Source of the DNA: Saccharum officinarum
Lineage: Eukaryota; Streptophyta; Magnoliopsida; Poales; Poaceae
Assembly: GCA_020631735.1 (NCBI GenBank)
Contig: CM036191.1
Coordinates: 37,865,335-37,929,334, forward strand
Length of the DNA stretch: 64,000 nt
Direction: 5' to 3'
In this document: piece after piece, positions 33,687 to 45,900 of the stretch
Layout: each line of letters begins with the position of its first letter
How positions within the stretch are numbered: the stretch's first letter is position 1
The notes under the pieces: model-generated
Seen by the model: the letters and a program-made list of their open reading frames with translations, nothing else
Told to the model about the DNA's origin: nothing
The model's database searches: none
Program-made: the position numbers and the translations under genes

Positions 33687-34760
33687 TCAAGCGTAGAAGC
33701 GCCTAAGATGATCGATATGCCACGAATTCGGGACGTCAACTCTGTCGAGATCACATAGCCTATAATAGGTAGGCCTAGTGACCACCTTGACCGTGTAAGG
33801 GCCCTCCTAATGTGACGCTAACTTATGCAATCCTTCTATCTTCTGCTTCCTTCGTAGAACCAAATCACCGACCACGAAGAATCTGCCTTGACATTGTGGT
33901 TATAGTACCTGCGCAAGCCTTCTAAATATTTAGTCATGCGTGCACAGGTGTCAAGGCGCTGCTCCTCGACACAATTAACCTCAAGATCTCTGGCCTCAGT
34001 CGACCTCTCCTCATCATGGTTCTCGACCCTTGGTGACTGGAAAGCAATGTTAGCTGGCAGCACGGCCTCAGAGCCGAAGAACATGAAATACCGGGAAACA
34101 CCGGTATTGCGACTGGGCTAGGTCCTCAGTCCCAGACCACGGCCGGTAGCTCCTTCAACCATCTCCCAGGATGCTTATCGTTTGCCCTGTACAATCTTTT
34201 TCTTCAACGCATCAAGGATCATACCGTTCGCTCGCTCAGCCTTCCCGTTAGCCCTTGGGTGCACCACCGAAACGTACTTGACAACTATGCCTCTGTCATC
34301 GCAAAAGTTCTAGAAACCGTTACTGGTGAACGTGGACCCTAGGTCGGTGATGATGCTGTTAGGTAGGCCGAAGCGATGGATAATTTTGTTGAGCAGCTCA
34401 GCTGCCTTCTTCATAATCCCCGAAACTAAGGGCTTGTACTCAATCCATTTGGAAAATTTGTCGATAATGACATAAACCTAGCGGAAACCTTATGGAGCCA
34501 GCTTGAAAGGCCTGATCATATCCAGTCCCTAGCATGCAAAAGGCCAAGATGCTAGAACGGTCTGGAATTCATGGGCTGAAACGTGAGTCTGCTTGGCAAA
34601 GAACTGGCATCCCTCACAATGATGGACCAGCTTCTCAGGATCGACGATGGCTGAAGGCCAATAGAAACCTGCCCGAAAAGCCTTGGCGACTAGTGTGCGC
34701 GAAGCAGCATGGTTACCACAAGTGCTAGCATGGATCTCTTCCAAAATCTTCACTCCATGT
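33687..34760 (-). pseudogene. Tat integrase
   Basis: The zinc-binding N-terminus reads EIHASTCGNHAASRTL, with HHCEGCQFFAKQ (HHCC) further on. The catalytic core shows IDKFSKWIE, then ITDLGSTF, then GKAERANG, giving the D, D and E residues in order. The C-terminal part contains YFMFFGSEAVLPANI and ends at LRRFYA with a TGA at 33687. In-frame stops interrupt it near 34480, 34310, 34190 and 34130, so it is not active. Integrase would insert the cDNA into the host chromosome. It is fused downstream of RNase H in the normal gag-pol order. Confidence 0.85.
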
Positions 34761-36730
34761 TTCTAGGACACACATTTTTGCAACAATTCCTCCTTCGTAT
34801 TCTTGCACATAAGTTTCCCCTCGACTAGCACATAATGCTTGCTACGCCGTATGAGGTGTTCCATCTCGATCTTGTCCTAGGGAACCTCTGCAGAGGTGAG
34901 ATACCTGATGAATGGCTCTCTCTAGTCAGTGCCAGTGGTCAAAATCACAGTGACCAGCTGGTCTACAGACGGCTGCTCAGCCATAGGCTTTCCTTCTACC
35001 TCGATAGATGGCTTAACAAGGTCATAAACGAAAACTCCATGGGGGATCGTTGCCCGGGTTGATCCTAGCTTCGATAGCTTATCAGCTGCCTCATTGTCAG
35101 CCCGGACCAAATGATGAAACTCCAGGCCATAGAATTTGTTCTCTAGCTTTCTGATCTGCGCGCAGTAAGCATCCATCCATTCGCTGGTATAGTCCCAGTC
35201 CTTGTTCACCTAGTTTATGACAAGAGCAGAATCACCGAACACCATGAGCCTTTTTATGTTGAGCTCAACAGCAATGCGAAGGCCGTGCAGAGCTGCCTCG
35301 TACTCAACGACGTTATTGGAGGCCTTGAAGTGGATTCGGAGGACATAGCTCAGCCTATCCCTAGATGGCGAGATGAAGTACACCCCTGCCCCAGCACCAT
35401 CGATATTGAGGGAGCCATCAAAATACATCTTCTAGTGCTCGGGGGAGCTATCAAAGATGGGTGTATTCATATCTGTCCATTTGACAATGAAGTCGACCAA
35501 CGCCTGTGACTTGATAGTCATGTAGCTTTGAAATTCCAGCGAATATGGGCTAAGCTCCAACGCCCACTTGATAATGCACCCGTTGGCGTCTTTACTGTGC
35601 AAGATGTCCCCCAACGGAAACTCAGTGACCACTTCAATGGGGTAAGTATCAAAATGATGGCATAGTTTGTGAGGGGTAATAAGGATGGCATAGAGCAGCT
35701 TCTGGACCTAGGGATAACGGGTCTTAGACTTGTTGAGTACCTCGCTGATGAAGTATATTGGTCACTGGACCTTGTACACATGCCCGACCTCCTCGTGCTC
35801 ATCGATGATGGCAGTGCTGACTACCCGATTGGTTGCGGCAATGTAAAGCAGCAAAGTCTCGCCTTCCTTGGGCACCGTCAGGACTGGAGGAGATATGAGA
35901 AATTGCTTGAGCTCTACAAAAGTAGTGTCAGCTTCCTCCGACCACTCGAACTTCTCCTTTGCCTTGAGGAGTTTGTAAGAATGGCAAACCCTTTTCGTCA
36001 AACCGCGATATGAATCGACTCAGAGCAGCCATGCACCTGGTTAGCTTCTGGATGTCCCTAACGCACTTGGGTGGTTTCATCCTCATGACCACTTTGACTT
36101 TTTTAGGGTTAGGTCGTATGCCATCACGGCTAACTATGTTGCCGAGCAGATGCCAGATAGCACACCAAATATGCAATTCTTGGGATTCAGCGTCCATTGA
36201 AACTTATTGAGTGCCTTGAAGGTCTGGTCGAGGACGTCGACCAGGGTAGAGGCCACTTTGGTCTTCACCACTACATCATCAACATATGCCTCAACAAGCT
36301 GATCTCTGATATGGTCTTTGAGGCACTGCTGGATGGCTCGTTGATAAGTTGCACCAGCGTTTTTAAGCCCAAATGACATGGTCATGTAGCAGTAAGCACC
36401 AAAGGGTGTGATGAATGATGTTTTGATCTGGTCCTCCTCTCTTAGAGAGATCTGATGGTAGCCAGAGTAACAATCTAGGAAAGATAAGAGCTCGCAGCCA
36501 GCGGTAGAATCTATGACCTTGTCTATACGAGGCAAGCCAAAGGGGTCCTTAGGGCAGTGTTTGTTGAGATCGGTGTAATCAACGCACATCCTCCATTCAT
36601 TATTCTTTTTTCTTACAAGAACTGGGTTGGCAAGCCACTTCGGGTGATACACCTCTTTGATAAAGTCGGCAGCTAAGAGCCGGATTACTTCTACCCTAAT
36701 TGCCTTCTTTTTGTCCCGTGTGAACCATCG
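34761..36730 (-). pseudogene. Tat reverse transcriptase and RNase H
   Basis: RT (about 36730-36134) is well kept: NPVLVRKKNNEWRMCVDYTD, then NKHCPKDPFGLPRID, and the catalytic block EAYVDDVVV. The thumb and connection follow in several frames, with WSEEADTTFVELK near 35940. RNase H (35428-34922) has MYFDGSLNIDGAGAGVYF, EYEAALHGL and GDSALVI, i.e. the acidic residues of the active site, and then ADNEAADKLSKLGS. Stops and frame changes near 36000, 35800, 35520 and 35210 make it a pseudogene. The order RT, RNase H, integrase is that of Ty3/Gypsy. Confidence 0.85.
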
Positions 36731-37036
36731 TAGCTTCTATTTGATTGGCTTGGCAGTCTTCGAAACATCCAAGGAGTGCTCGATCAACTCCTAAGGTACT
36801 CCAGGCATGTCTGCGGGTTTCCATGCAAACACGCTGATGTTCTCTCTTAGGAAGCTGACAAGCGTGTCTTCCTATTTGGGGTCTAGGGCGGCCCCGATGC
36901 GAGACGTCTTGGTCTTGTCGCCCAGGACCAGTTCCACCTCTTTGGTCTCTGTGGACTTTGTAGCAGCATGGGTGGCTTCCTTGCTTGGAATCTCTAGATC
37001 AGTGGGAGGGATCTTCTTGGCGTCGGCAATGGACTA

Positions 37037-38285
37037 CTACATGCGGATCGAGAGCTCGAGGGCTTCAGCGGTTGCATAACCCTCCTTCTCACAGTTGTAA
37101 GCGATGAGAACATTGCCCCTGAGGGACAGTACGCCTTTCTCGGTTGGCATCTTCAGGATTAGATAGACGTAGTGTGGTATCGCCATAAACTTGGCTAGAG
37201 CTGGTCGGCCAAGTATGGCGTGGTATGTTCCTTCGAAGTCCACGACGATGAAGTTGACGTAGTCGATACGGAAGTGGTCGGCGGTGCTGAACTGGACTGC
37301 TAATGTGATCTGTCCCAAAGGTTGAGAGGTCTGCCTCGGGAGCACTCCCTAGAAAGGTGCGTCGTAAGGCTTGAGGTCTTTCGGCTTAATGTCTAACTCA
37401 GTTAGAGCATTGCGGAAGAGGATGTCGAGGGCATTGCCACCGTTGATGAGCACCTTCTCGAACCGTACGTTCCTGATGATAGGATCTAGAACAAGGGGAA
37501 AACGCCCTGGCTCCAGAATATTGGCCCACTGGTCAACTCTGTTGAACGTAATGGGCTGGCGCGACCAGTTTTGATACTTGGGGTCGGCAAACTTTTCATC
37601 GAAGTTGTTGAGGGCCATGACAGCTCGGGCGGTAAGCTTCCTCTGTTGCCCATTTTCCAGGGCAACCTTCCCACCAAAGATGTTGCAGACGCTTCTATCG
37701 GGATCCTTGTAGGCGTGACGAGGGTCCTTGTCACGTTCTTCTTCGGTCTTGTCCTCCTCATCAGGCCTCTTGTCATCTCGACGGTCGTTCTTGTCACCGT
37801 CTTTGTCACCACCGCATTGCCTTTTGTGGGGGTCCGAGTGGTAGATGGACTTCAGACCCCTGCAATCCCCATTGTATGGCCGGAGTCTAGATGAGCTGGG
37901 TAGGGACCCTGGAGGAGCTTGGAGTAGGCATCCTCATAGTTGCGCTTGGGCGCTGGCTTGACGGCGTTGACGGTGTTGTCAACTGGTCGGTTGTGGGTCT
38001 GCCGCCCCCTAAAGTGTCCTGTCGATGCCGATCACGATTGTCATTGTGGCGGTCGTGGTTGTCATTGCGCCGATCATCGCGGCGGTTGTCACGACGCCGA
38101 TCATCGTGCCGGTCGTTGGGGCGGCGATTTTGCTGGTCGGGACGAGGAGCCCGGCCAACATCTTCCTTGATCTACTAGTCAGCCTCATCAGCGTCGGCCC
38201 ACTTCTTCGCCACCGTGAGCAGGTCCTGGACTAAGTCGGACCTCTTGTGGAGAAGCTTGGTCCTACCTGGCGCACCACAGTCGAT
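37037..38285 (-). pseudogene. Tat gag C-terminus and protease, truncated
   Basis: Minus-strand frames from 38285 give an Arg/Asp-rich, zinc-knuckle-like gag tail (several short frames). From 37618 comes the stretch before the protease, with QPITFNRVDQWANI and the protease block VLINGGNALDILF. The catalytic Asp of the usual IDGG is replaced by Asn. The frame is then broken by a TAG at the PFWGV-like position near 37350 and resumes with LPRQTSQPLGQITLAVQF and HAILGRPALAKFMAIPHYVY. Most of gag, the leader and the 5' LTR are absent, because the Athila-type LTR begins at 38286. Confidence 0.75.
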
Positions 38286-39832
38286 TGTTGATGGTAGATA
38301 AGTATCATTTTTAACCGTCAACATAGCATGAGAAATGATCTAAATATAAATATTATCTAGATATAGGGGTTACACTGACAAAATTCCACGAGTTATGGTG
38401 AATATCTATTTCTACAGGGGATTATTAGGAAAGAACCAAAGGAGGTCCACATGTCAGATTTACATAGAGAGAAACCGACCATACTATGAAAAAGAATACT
38501 CTAGAAGACTCGAGAAGATCTTCCCCCGAAGGGGAGGGCCCACAGGCCAGGCAACAGGGGCGACCGCCCCTGGGCCTGGCCACCCGCCCTACCCAGGTGG
38601 CCAATCAGATGCAACCTCATGGTTCATGCCTCCACCGCCTTTGAGGATCAATAATAATCATTCATCAAGGTCGGTTTGATCCAAGGGTTGTGGTGCTTCC
38701 TAGAGGGCTATATAAGCAAGGTCCCTGACCCCAGGAGAAACCCTAATTTTCAATCAATTCATTCATCTCATTCCATTCAGAGAAGCCCTAGAGCTACCAT
38801 CTCAATTAGATCTCTAGTTTAGCATAGATACATAGGATTAGAACTAGAAGGAGCCAAGCATTGCTTGATTTCTGGATCTATCAAGAGAATACTTGGTAAT
38901 TCTCTCCTACTTTTGTATTTATTCTTATATTATTCATCTAGTTTATCATTTGTATGAATATGACTTTAGTCTATTCTATCATATTGGATATGACTTTGCT
39001 CTATTTGATTATATTCTCAATTATATTGTTCTTAGTCTACTTTGATTATATGCTTGACATAGTTCGATCAGAATTATATTTAAGTATAGGATCATATAGT
39101 GCTTGCTCATTGATATCATGGGTGAGTGGTAAACATTGTGTAGGCGTGGTGCCTATACCGTATTTTCCTGCGATTGCACCCTATATTCCGAATCGTGTGG
39201 TAGATCACGGGAGTGATAGTCCTGTTGAGTCCTTTGTAGTCCACCTCCCGAGTATAGGGTAGGCAGAGCACAACTATTACAGGGAAGTGACGGCTATGTT
39301 CTATATCTTCCTTAGTAATATCACTTTGCGTAGATATAACCTTTTCTTACCATGATTGCCAAGTGTAATTGCACTAATCATCGTATGCTTTGACTTATAG
39401 TTATAATAACTTAGGATTTATCCCTATAGTTCGTCCTAATCCATGCTAGTGATATATATCTAGAGTAATCTATTGAGATGTTTATCATTATATGTGGCTA
39501 TGTGCTTACCAGTCATCCTTTATTATTATTCATATATTATTTATCTTGTGACACTTACCCTATATGAGAAGATAGATAAAGACATGGTTATGCTCTCCAT
39601 TAGCACATGCAGTGATGCTCATTGCTCATTATCCTTAGCATCCCTTCCTAGTGGTAAAAATATAAATGATGATACCTGGATTACTCCCGGTTAAAATGCT
39701 ACATCGGTATTATCTGTGTGCTTGCGGATTTCATATTTATTTCAGAGGAGCATTTGCATATTTTAGTACCAGCACCTTTGGTGTCAAGCTAGAGATGACA
39801 ACCTAGCTTAGATGTCATTAGAGGTGTCAACA
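38286..39832 (+). mobile_element. 5' LTR of an Athila-type Ty3/Gypsy element
   Basis: The LTR begins TGTTGATGG and ends TGTCAACA (39825-39832), giving TGTTGA/TCAACA-type ends. The length is 1547 bp. A TATA box (TATATAAG) is at 38709-38716, and an Athila/Tat-type primer-binding site follows at 39841. The five bases before it (TCGAT) are the candidate target duplication. It interrupts the gag of the minus-strand Tat element, which dates it as younger than that element. No open frame is supported. Confidence 0.8.
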
Positions 39833-39840
39833 AGCATTTT

Positions 39841-39858
39841 TGGCACCATTGCCGGGGA
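39841..39858 (+). promoter_or_regulatory. primer-binding site (tRNA-Asp type)
   Basis: The 18 bases TGGCACCATTGCCGGGGA differ at two positions (both G to A) from the TGGCGCCGTTGCCGGGGA site shared by Athila- and Tat-lineage elements, which is complementary to the 3' end of tRNA-Asp. It follows the LTR end by eight bases. Confidence 0.8.
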
Positions 39859-39995
39859 AGGCTGAATTACTATCCAAAGGATAATGAGCCATCACTTGCC
39901 TCCACTAATGTGACCGAGAAACCATCATCCTTCTCTTCTCATACAACCTTACCCTTGTCTTTTGTCTATTTTATATATTATATACAGGGTAATGT

Positions 39996-40374
39996 ATGAG
40001 CAGGTTTGGCCGTCCAGATAACTTCATCGATAATCCAGAATTGCTATTCAGAAGAGCAAGAGCCAAGCTAAAAAGAGTTCAAGCAGAAACATCATCATCT
40101 TAGCTTGAAGCTCCACTCTCTGATTCGGAAGGCCAACCAAGCATAGTTTGAAACTTAACACCAGAGTTTGACGCTATGGCAAACAAGTCACTCTGCGGGT
40201 TCTCAGCTCCAACTACAGCTAACATTCGGACTAGACCTGCGGCAGAGATTGAGCAAAACTTCAAGCTAAAGCCGGTGTTAATCAACATGGTGCAAGCTAG
40301 CTAGTTTTGTGGAAGGCACATGAAGATGCTAGTGCTTATCTCCAACACTTCCTGGAGATCTGCAGCACTTTCAC
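39996..40374 (+). pseudogene. Athila-type gag N-terminus, interrupted
   Basis: From ATG at 39996 the frame reads MSRFGRPDNFIDNPELLFRR and later ELF-type residues KLKPVLINMVQAS. A one-base shift near 40316 leads to AHEDASAYLQHFLEICSTFT, the conserved Athila gag segment. TAG at 40101, TGA near 40149 and TAG near 40303 interrupt it. The gene is cut at 40375 by the start of another LTR. Confidence 0.8.
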
Positions 40375-40747
40375 TGTAACACCCTAAAATTTGCATTATT
40401 TTAAAATAAGAGAATTTGATTTATTTGCGCAATTTTGTGAGCATTTTAACCTAGTGAAATAATAATTTTCATGAAATTAAAATCCACTATAAGGTTAGAC
40501 ACATGATTGCTTATTCATGTTGTTGCATACCTTGTTTTGTATGAATGTTGTTTGAGAATTTCAAAGAGAATTCAAATTCTATTTAAATCTTATTTGAAAA
40601 TGCATTTGGAAAATTAGAAAAAAGAAGAAAATGGAAGTCTTCTTCGTCTCTGTTTGGCCCGAAGGCCTCCCTCCTCTCTTCTTGGCCCAGCCCGTGCCTG
40701 CTTTTCTTGAGTTGGCCGAAGCTACTAACTGGCCGCGTCGTGGGTCG
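40375..40747 (+). mobile_element. start of a chromovirus-type LTR nested in the Athila gag
   Basis: TGTAACACCCTAAAATTTGC begins abruptly at 40375 in the middle of gag coding sequence, a standard LTR start for Tekay/Del-type elements. TTCAC at 40370-40374 is the candidate target duplication. The remainder is lost in the gap at 40748. The tail before the gap is GC-rich (GGCCCGAAGGCCTCC), similar in style to the minus-strand LTR at 3160-4025. Confidence 0.7.
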
Positions 40748-40847
40748 NNNNNNNNNNNNNNNNNNNNNNNNNNNNNNNNNNNNNNNNNNNNNNNNNNNNN
40801 NNNNNNNNNNNNNNNNNNNNNNNNNNNNNNNNNNNNNNNNNNNNNNN
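40748..40847. other. assembly gap (100 N)
   Basis: A run of exactly 100 N. The rest of the nested LTR element and of the Athila-type element must lie in, or have been lost around, this gap. Sequence after it belongs to a different, minus-strand Copia element. Confidence 0.95.
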
Positions 40848-40916
40848 ACCATCTGAAGAACTTAACAGAGGCTAAAAAACATCAAAGAAACTTATGGATC
40901 ATGTTAGATCTATGAC

Positions 40917-41440
40917 TGGCTCCGATACCGATTGTTGAACTTAAACTTAGACGACTAAACAAGATTTTATTCATAGTCTAAAACATGATCACAAAATAAA
41001 ACATAATTAAGTGTGGAAACCTTAATCAACGACATACCAGAATTGGATGCCAGCATTAGCGCCTCTTCTAGTGGTGATGGAGTTGGTGCAGATAGCGTGG
41101 GTTCACCGGTTGAGGGCTGGGATTCCCTCTCGATGAACAGGAGGTTGCACGGAGCAGTGGACGCCAGATGTGAATGGCCTGGACGGGAACAGGCCTTCCT
41201 AAAATTCTCCAGCGCCTAATTGACCAGTTGTGTGAAAAGTTTGACGTGGATGGTGACGACGGGACGTCTCCTTATTTATAGATGTGCTGTGGGCCAGGGG
41301 TCGAACCCTAGAAGGTCTAAGGGTTGCTGCCGGTCGCGAAAAATCTAATCTATTAGATATATATATGGCAGGTTGACCAGAAACTTAATAATTAATTAAT
41401 CTTGTAATTAATCTTGGGATTAGCCGAGATCACATTCCAA
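40917..41440 (-). mobile_element. Copia LTR with primer-binding site, minus strand
   Basis: On the minus strand the LTR ends GTTCAACA at 40933. It is followed by ATCGGTATCGGAGCCAGTCA (40932-40913), an initiator tRNA-Met-type primer-binding site, and then about 65 bases of leader up to the gap. A minus-strand TATA box (TATAAATA) lies at 41273-41280. The outer edge is uncertain (near 41440, where CCAACG could be a mutated CCAACA). It sits 200-700 bases upstream of the MFS gene and could influence its promoter. Confidence 0.6.
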
Positions 41441-41644
41441 CGCTGTGCAGGCCCATGGATATAACTATAGACACCATGCATGCCATGATGCGGCCATGAC
41501 AGCTTCCTAAATCCTAATGACAAGATAATAATAGTGACAGTCATACTCTTTTTATGCACGTGACGTGACACAGCAGTCTGCAGCTTTGCACTTCGTCACG
41601 ACGCACACCGGCACACGCACGTACGTGTATACACTTGGCGCGCC

Positions 41645-42271
41645 ATGGTAGTCGCGTTCGTGGGCGGCAGCAGTGGCGTGGCGACGGATGGGAGGTGCTG
41701 ACAACGGCGCGGTTCGCCCGCCAGGTGCTCTCCGGGCGATGGTTCACGCTGTTGGCGTGCCTGCTGATCCTGTCGGCGTCGGGTGCGACGTACGCGTTCG
41801 GCATCTACTCCCGGGCGCTCAAGTCGGCGCTGGGCTACGACCAGCGCGCCGTCGCCACGCTCGCCTTCTTCGAGGCCCGCGGGGCTGCTCAACGAGGTGG
41901 CCCCGCCGTGGGCCATGCTCGCCAACGGCGCTGCCATGAACCTCGCGGGCTACCTCATGGTCTACCTCTCCCTCACGCCTGGCAACGCCGGGCGCCCACC
42001 GCCACAGCCGCTCTCGCTCATGTGCGCCTACGTCTGCGTGGGCGCCAACTCGCACGCGTTCGCCGGCACCGGCGCATTGGTGGCGTGCGTCAGTAACTTC
42101 CTCGAGGCCCGCGGCGCCGTGCTCGGCCTGCTCAAGGGATACGTCGGCCTCAGCAGTGCCATCCTCGTGCAGATCTACCTCGCTCTCTACGGCGGCGGCG
42201 ACGGCCGGTCGCTCGTCCTGCTCATCACCTGGCTCCCCGCCGCCATCTCCGTCATGTTGCTTGGCACCGTC
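41645..42271 (+). pseudogene. NFD4/nodulin-like MFS transporter, N-terminal half
   Basis: This is the first half of a plant membrane transporter of the nodulin-like/NUCLEAR FUSION DEFECTIVE 4 family. Characteristic residues include [65 protein letters not shown] and [13 protein letters not shown], which form several hydrophobic helices. An ATG lies at 41645, but its frame ends after about 18 codons, so one frameshift near 41690 is needed. A second frame break near 41875 coincides with loss of the roughly 11 residues normally found between LAFF and GLLNEV. The frame is then cut by a Copia element at 42272. GC-rich codon use fits a grass host gene. Confidence 0.85.
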
Positions 42272-42756
42272 TGTTATACTTAGAGGATCACTAGGTGTAG
42301 ATCTAGCGAGTACATCCTTCTCTATTTGATATAAAAGACACTCTAGATAATGAACTAAACAGAGAGACTAGAGGGAGGAGGAGGTGTGTGTAGGTTACCG
42401 ACCATCGGCGGGCTTGGATCCAGAGGCGTTGGCCATGGTCACTGTCGGTGATGAGATCGGCGCGGTCCGATGATGTCGATGTAGGAGTAGGAGTGGAGTC
42501 CGGCGTAGTGCAGTGGCGGCGTGGATTTCCAGTCGCTCACAGCGCACCCTCGCGATCGGTCTAGGGTTAGGATGTAGGTGGGGAAAAACAGTGGCTCAGA
42601 GGAACCTCGTACTGAGTGCCCCGGCCCCTACCTCCTCTTTATAGTACTGCGTGACAGGAACCCACCAGCCTGGTATTGGGCTGGGCGCCCCCAATCACGG
42701 CACGAGGTCAAGGCCTAGGTGACCGTTGGGCCAGCCTAGTGGAGATCAACCTAACA
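42272..42756 (-). repeat. 3' LTR of the Copia element
   Basis: This 485-bp LTR pairs with 48275-48768. On the minus strand a purine run CAAGGGGGAGAAT (42769-42757) directly precedes it and is the polypurine tract. The minus-strand TATA-like CTATAAAGAGGAGG lies near 42632-42645. Confidence 0.9.
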
Positions 42757-42968
42757 TTCTCCCCCTTGATCTCAACTTATACTCTAAACTTTATACTTAA
42801 ACTTAAAACTCATTTCTTTTCCCATTCCATCACAGATCAGTATATAGAGCGTGCCTCATCGTCATGGTCAGTTGCCATTAGATTAACAACTATCATACAC
42901 CTCTCTGTTTTGAAACAGATTCTCAACTAGGCCCTTACTTTCCAGGAATCATAGGTTTTCCCGTAAAC

Positions 42969-45900
42969 CTATGCCGTTAAGTGTTCTCTGAACACGTTGG
43001 GCGGTAAGCCTTTTGTGAGCGGATCCGCGAGCATCTTCTCTGTACTTATATGCTCAAAACTAATTATATGATCTCGGACTTTATCTTTCACAACATAATA
43101 TTTTATGTCAATGTATTTGGTAGCACCACTTGACTTGTTGTGAGCATACTGTACTGCTGTATTATTATCACAGTACAACTTTAGTGGCTTATGTATGTCG
43201 TCTACCACTTTTAACCCGGGTATGAATTTCTTTAGTCAATTCCCCTGTCCCGTGGCCTCATAACATGCTACAAACTCGGCATACATCATGAACAATGTAG
43301 TGATGATTTGCTTGGAGCTTTTCTACGATATAGCTCCTCCAGCGAGAGTAAATATATACCCTGACATGGACTTTTTATCATCTCCCGCTTAATCTGAATC
43401 TGAGTACCCCACTACATGTAAGGAATCAGATCTTCTATACGTTAGCATGAGGCTTTTCGTCCCTTGCAAATAACACATAACTTTCTTTACCATTCCCCAG
43501 TGTTCTATTCCTGGGTTGCTCTGAAATCTGCCAAGTAACCTGATAACAAACGTTAAGTCAGGGCGTGTACACACTTGAGCATACTGTAAACTTCCAATAG
43601 CTGAAGCATATGAAACTGCTTTCATTCGATCGATCTCATATTGGTTATTGGGACATTGGAATTTTCCAAATCTATCGCCCTTGACTATGGAAACAGGTGA
43701 AGGCTTACACATATGCATACTATATTTCTTTAGAACCTTTTCTAAATATGCCTTTTGTGAGAATCCTAAAACCTCTTTTCTTCTATCTTGATGAATCTAT
43801 ATCCCCAGAACGAAAGAGGCTTCACCGAGATCTTTTATATCAAAATTTGAGGACAAGAACTTCTTCGTCTCCAGCAGTAAATTGACATCACTACTAGCGA
43901 GTAAGATGTCATCTATATACAGGATTAGGAAAATGTATTTCCCATTCTTGAACTTTGCATAAACGTAATTGTCCTCTACATTTTCTTTAAACCCAAATTT
44001 TCTTATTGTACTATTAAACTTTAAATACCACAGTCTTAATGCTTATTTTAATTCGTAAATGGTTTTTTTCAGGTGGCATCCCATATGTTCTTTTTCTTCT
44101 ACAACAAAATCTTTTGGTTGTGCCATGTAAACATTTTTCTCCAAATCCCCGTTGAGGAATGCCGTCTTTACATCCATTTGATATAGTTCTAAATCGTAAT
44201 ATGCTACTAGTGCCATTATAATTCTAAAAGAATCTTTACATGAGAATGAAGAAAATGTCTCATGGTAATATATGCCTTCTCTTTGCGTAAAGTCTTTCGC
44301 CACAAGTCACGCTTTAAATCTTTCTATATTCCCTTTGGAGTCATGTTTGGTTTTATAGACCCATTTACAATCTACTGTCTTGGTTCCTTTAGGAATTGTT
44401 TCTAACTCTCAAACTTTGTTGGTACTCATTGATTTCATTTCTTCTTGCATGGCTTCAAGCCACTTCTCTGAGTGAGTGTTTCTCATGACATCTTCAAATG
44501 AGGTGGGATCACCCTTCATTTGAAATTCTTTAGTATCATATACTCCGTAATCATCTGAAATGGCTGATCTTCTTGTTCTTTGAGACCTTCTTGGGGCCTC
44601 TAGCGCTTGTTCCATATGGGGTTGTGGTTGTTCTTCCTCATGTGCGACACAAGGTCTTATGGGATCCTGAAGGATAGGTTCTTCATGTTCATTCATTGTC
44701 ACCACGGGATAACTAACAACAGGTGTTGTCACCACAGTGTCTTGCACTGTTGGTGCAGCAACAACAGGTAGCGTGAAGAATGGCTCTTGAACCATCGGAG
44801 TAGGCGCATGCACCCGCTTCTCCTTAAGGTTAATTTCTCACGCTACCTTGATCGCCCTGATCAGCTCTTCCTCCAAGAACACAGCATGTCTTGTTTCTAT
44901 AAATTTCGTATGTCTGTCAGGACAATAGAAGCGATAACATTTTGACTTTTCTGGGTAGCCAATGAAATAGTAACTAAATGTCTTGGAGTTTAGCTTCCCT
45001 ATGTTTGGGTTAAAGACTTTAGCCTCAACTGGATAACCCCACACACGTAAATGGTTAAGTGAGGGTTTTCTGCCTGTCCACAACTCATATGGTGTTTTGG
45101 GCACCGATTTGCTAGGTACTCGATTAAGAATATGAATGGCGGTTTTTAACGCCTCCATCCACAAACTTATCGGTAGAGAGGAGTAAATTATCATACTTCT
45201 CATCATGTCCATTAAGATACGGTTGCGTCTTTTAGCTACTCCATTCTGCTGAGGCTCCCGCGGTGTAGAGTATTGGGCAACTATGCCATTTTTCTATAGG
45301 AACTTTGTAAAAGGTCTAGGAACTTGGCCATATGGGGTATGACGCCCATAGTACTCTCCACCACGGTCTGATCTTACTATCTTAATCTTTAAATTGTGTT
45401 GATTTCCTACTTCAGCCTTAAATATCTAAAATTTATCCAATGCTTCTGATCTTTCCTTAATTGGATAAATGTAGCCATAACACGAATAATCATCTGTGAA
45501 TGTTATAAATGAATCATAACCATCCACACTTTTCACAGGAAACAGACCACAGATGTATGTGTGAATTATTTCTAAGATTCATCTGCTTCGTTTGCCGTCT
45601 TTCTTTATCTTTTTAACATACTTTCCTTTAATGCAATCAATGAACTAAATCTAAAAATTATAATGGCAAAAGAATTGATTCTTTAATCAATCGTTCTTTC
45701 CTCCCTCTCGAAATATGGCCTAAACGACAATGCCATAATTTCGATGATATATCATGAACTCTCTTCCACTTCTTACTTACATTCATAGACAAGGAGGCAT
45801 TCTTATTCACATTGCTTATAGCATTCACATTCTCAGAAAATAATAATAAATAAAGTTTATCTTGTCGGAAGGCAAGACCAACACATTTATTATTAAACAA

